A DNA stretch of 64,000 bases from Petrolisthes cinctipes (Eukaryota > Arthropoda > Malacostraca > Decapoda > Porcellanidae). The notes under the pieces were generated by a model. It had not been told where the DNA came from. It worked only from the letters and a program-made list of their open reading frames with translations, and searched no databases. Below are positions 62,296-64,000 of this stretch, piece by piece. The DNA lies in contig JAWQEG010001327.1 of NCBI GenBank assembly GCA_033782935.1, positions 353,001-417,000 of the forward strand, written 5' to 3'. A program made the position numbers and the translations under genes. Each line of letters starts with the position of its first letter. Position 1 is the stretch's first letter.

Positions 62296-64000
62296 ACGAA
62301 TCGTCGGAAACATCTGCTACGGAACTTAAAAACGAAAAAAGGAGTCTGAAAAAGCTCTTTGACCACCTAATGGATGAGCAGGACTCTCATGAACATCAGG
62401 AAGCAGTGGCAACTATTAACAATTTACGGCACCAGCTTGAGGAGACAAAAAGAGACCTTGAATCTGTCAAGAAGGAAAGAGATGAGCTCCTCCTACAAAA
62501 GGGAAAATTGGAGAAAGAAAATGCAACATAATATGAGAAGGTAAAGTTATCTGAGCAACAAGCAATTGCAGGTGTCAGGAGAGTCCTCAGTATTTTTTTT
62601 TCTACATCCTTAGTCAATTGTCTTGTAACTGGGAAGCCTATTACTCAATGGCAGAATGATGATATTAGTAGAGTGCTTCCACTGCGGTGTCTAAGTCCTA
62701 AGGCTTATACCTACTTAATTAAGAGAAAAATGGAAGATTCCTCTACCATCTGTAAGTACTCTGAAGCGGTGGGCGCGAAAGCTTGTTATTGAACCAGGAG
62801 TGCTGACACCAATCATAAATATGTTGAAAAGAAAAGGAGAATCCATGAATGTAGCTCATCGCTTATGTGTTTTATCCTTTGATGAATGTAGCATTGCAAA
62901 GGAGTGGACGTATGATAAGGGGGAAGACATACTTTATGATCCAAAAAGCAAAGTTCAGCGCGCTATGATCAGAGGATTAGTTGGGTCTTGGAAACAGCTG
63001 ATATTTTATGATTTTGATTGTGACATGTCAAAAGAGATACTTTTTTATATAATCCACAAGGTTGAAGCTGCTGGATTTCCTATTCTTGCTATGGTAAATG
63101 ATCTTGGCCCAACAAATGTAAGATTATGGAAGAATCTGGGTATTGATGTTAGCAATACATCATTCACCAATCCAGCTGCAGCCAACAGGGACACACATGT
63201 GTTTGCTGACGCACCTTACTTGCTTAAGTGCATCAGAAACAATTTTCTCAATCACGGTTATGAATTATCACAATGAGAGTTTGTCAACAGTGAATCAGTG
63301 AGAGAGGTAATTAAGAAGAGTGTCAGTGATCTTAAAATCACTCATCGTTTATCTGACAAACATATTTCTGTGACTGGTGCACAAAGGATGAATGTGAAAT
63401 TAGCGGAGCAGTTGCTGTCAGAAACTACTGTTATTGCCTTAGAATACTTTGGACAAAATGATTTGCTACATAGCAGGAATTGGAAAGCCACAAGTCAGTT
63501 CATCAAACTAACTGATACATGGTTTGACATATTTAACTCTAGAGTGCCAGTGGATGCTAAGCAATCGAGAAATGCATATGGATTAAATTTACAAACCCAA
63601 GATAAGGTTCTCAAAGACATACAAGAAATAGCATCATCACTAAAAGTTTGTGTTGCTAAGAACATGTATCAATTCAAAAAAGGCTTGATAATTTCATCCC
63701 AGTCACTGTTAAATCTTGGTAAGGTACTTAAAGAGGAGTACAATATATCGTACACTAACATAAAGACTTAATCAAGATATACTAGAACATTTCTTTGCTT
63801 GTATCAGGCAGATGGGAACACTGTATGATCATCCTTCTGTGATATCAGTGAAACAGCGCATTAAAACTTTTCTACTAGGAAAAAGTGTTGAACTTGTTGG
63901 TGAAAAATATAATACCAACAAAGAAAATGTTGATGTAAGCCTATCTGAAGGTTCATTCAGTAATGGTGAAGGTTCTGTAAGCCAGGAGAACAGTGATGAT
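62296..64000 (+). pseudogene. P4: P-element transposase last exon, decayed, cut by window end
   Basis: Acceptor TCAGTTTCAG and phase 1, as in P2 and P3. A coiled coil (INNLRHQLEETKRDLESVKK) ends at a TAA (62529-62531). The frame then reads PITQWQNDDISRVLPLRCLS, shifts near 62730 (WKIPLPSVSTLKRW), and gives the core with Asp in LSFDECSI, Asp in VNDLGPTN and Glu in NQDILEHFF (after a shift near 63755). A further TGA lies at 63274-63276. The acids are conserved but the gene is dead. The 3' end lies outside the window. It is a different family from P2 and P3 judging by many substitutions. Confidence 0.88.

Overview
This window looks like eukaryotic, animal, repeat-dominated genomic DNA. No bacterial operon, rRNA, CRISPR array or intact tRNA was seen. 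Low-GC spacers, GT-AG introns, AACCT-type (TTAGG-telomere-like) motifs, DIRS1-type tyrosine-recombinase retrotransposons, RTE-like LINEs with GATA tails, THAP/P-element transposons and PIF/Harbinger transposons together suggest an arthropod, most likely a decapod crustacean. The taxon is an inference. No clear single-copy host gene was found; the only hint is a possible signal-peptide exon near 16.4 kb.

Layout. 0-7.8 kb: a tRNA-Gly-derived SINE fragment, then a 7.5 kb inverted-repeat element (374-7843). It hosts a 5'-truncated RTE-like LINE (871-3452) and a second TIR element with TAA target duplications (4747-7711). 7.86-11.77 kb: a P-type element (called P1 here) with perfect 8-bp target duplications and a decayed THAP gene. 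12.07-15.85 kb: a Harbinger-like element with CTG target duplications. 15.9-17.8 kb: possible signal-peptide exon and LTR-retrotransposon traces. 17.85-20.3 kb: tandemly duplicated small TIR elements. 20.5-22.4 kb: a Harbinger transposase gene and the last exon of its partner protein.

22.6-40.8 kb: three copies of a second P-element family (P2) in a giant foldback. S1 and S2 are minus-strand and internally or terminally deleted; S3 is plus-strand with a near-complete but frameshifted transposase. A two-gene Harbinger (34.86-39.23 kb) sits inside S3. 40.8-61.2 kb: a third P family (P3). Its THAP exon is split by a 7.3 kb DIRS element (41.13-48.42 kb), its intron is filled by a small TIR element, a 24-bp minisatellite and a full-length intact RTE-like LINE (52.0-55.3 kb), and its long last exon (57.58-59.88 kb) is an uninterrupted transposase reading frame with all three catalytic acids. 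61.2-64 kb: a P1 end, a CR1/Jockey-like LINE piece and a decayed fourth P transposase (P4) cut by the window edge.

How the parts relate. P-type genes share one exon plan: a THAP exon ending in phase 1, one or two short phase-1 exons, then a long coiled-coil plus RNase-H-like exon. Nearly every P end carries a TGACGTCA palindrome close to the terminal repeat, about 90 bp before the THAP start codon. Harbinger elements encode a DDE nuclease and a separate Myb-like partner. Retroelements (RTE-like LINE, DIRS) have inserted into these DNA transposons, giving a layered insertion record.
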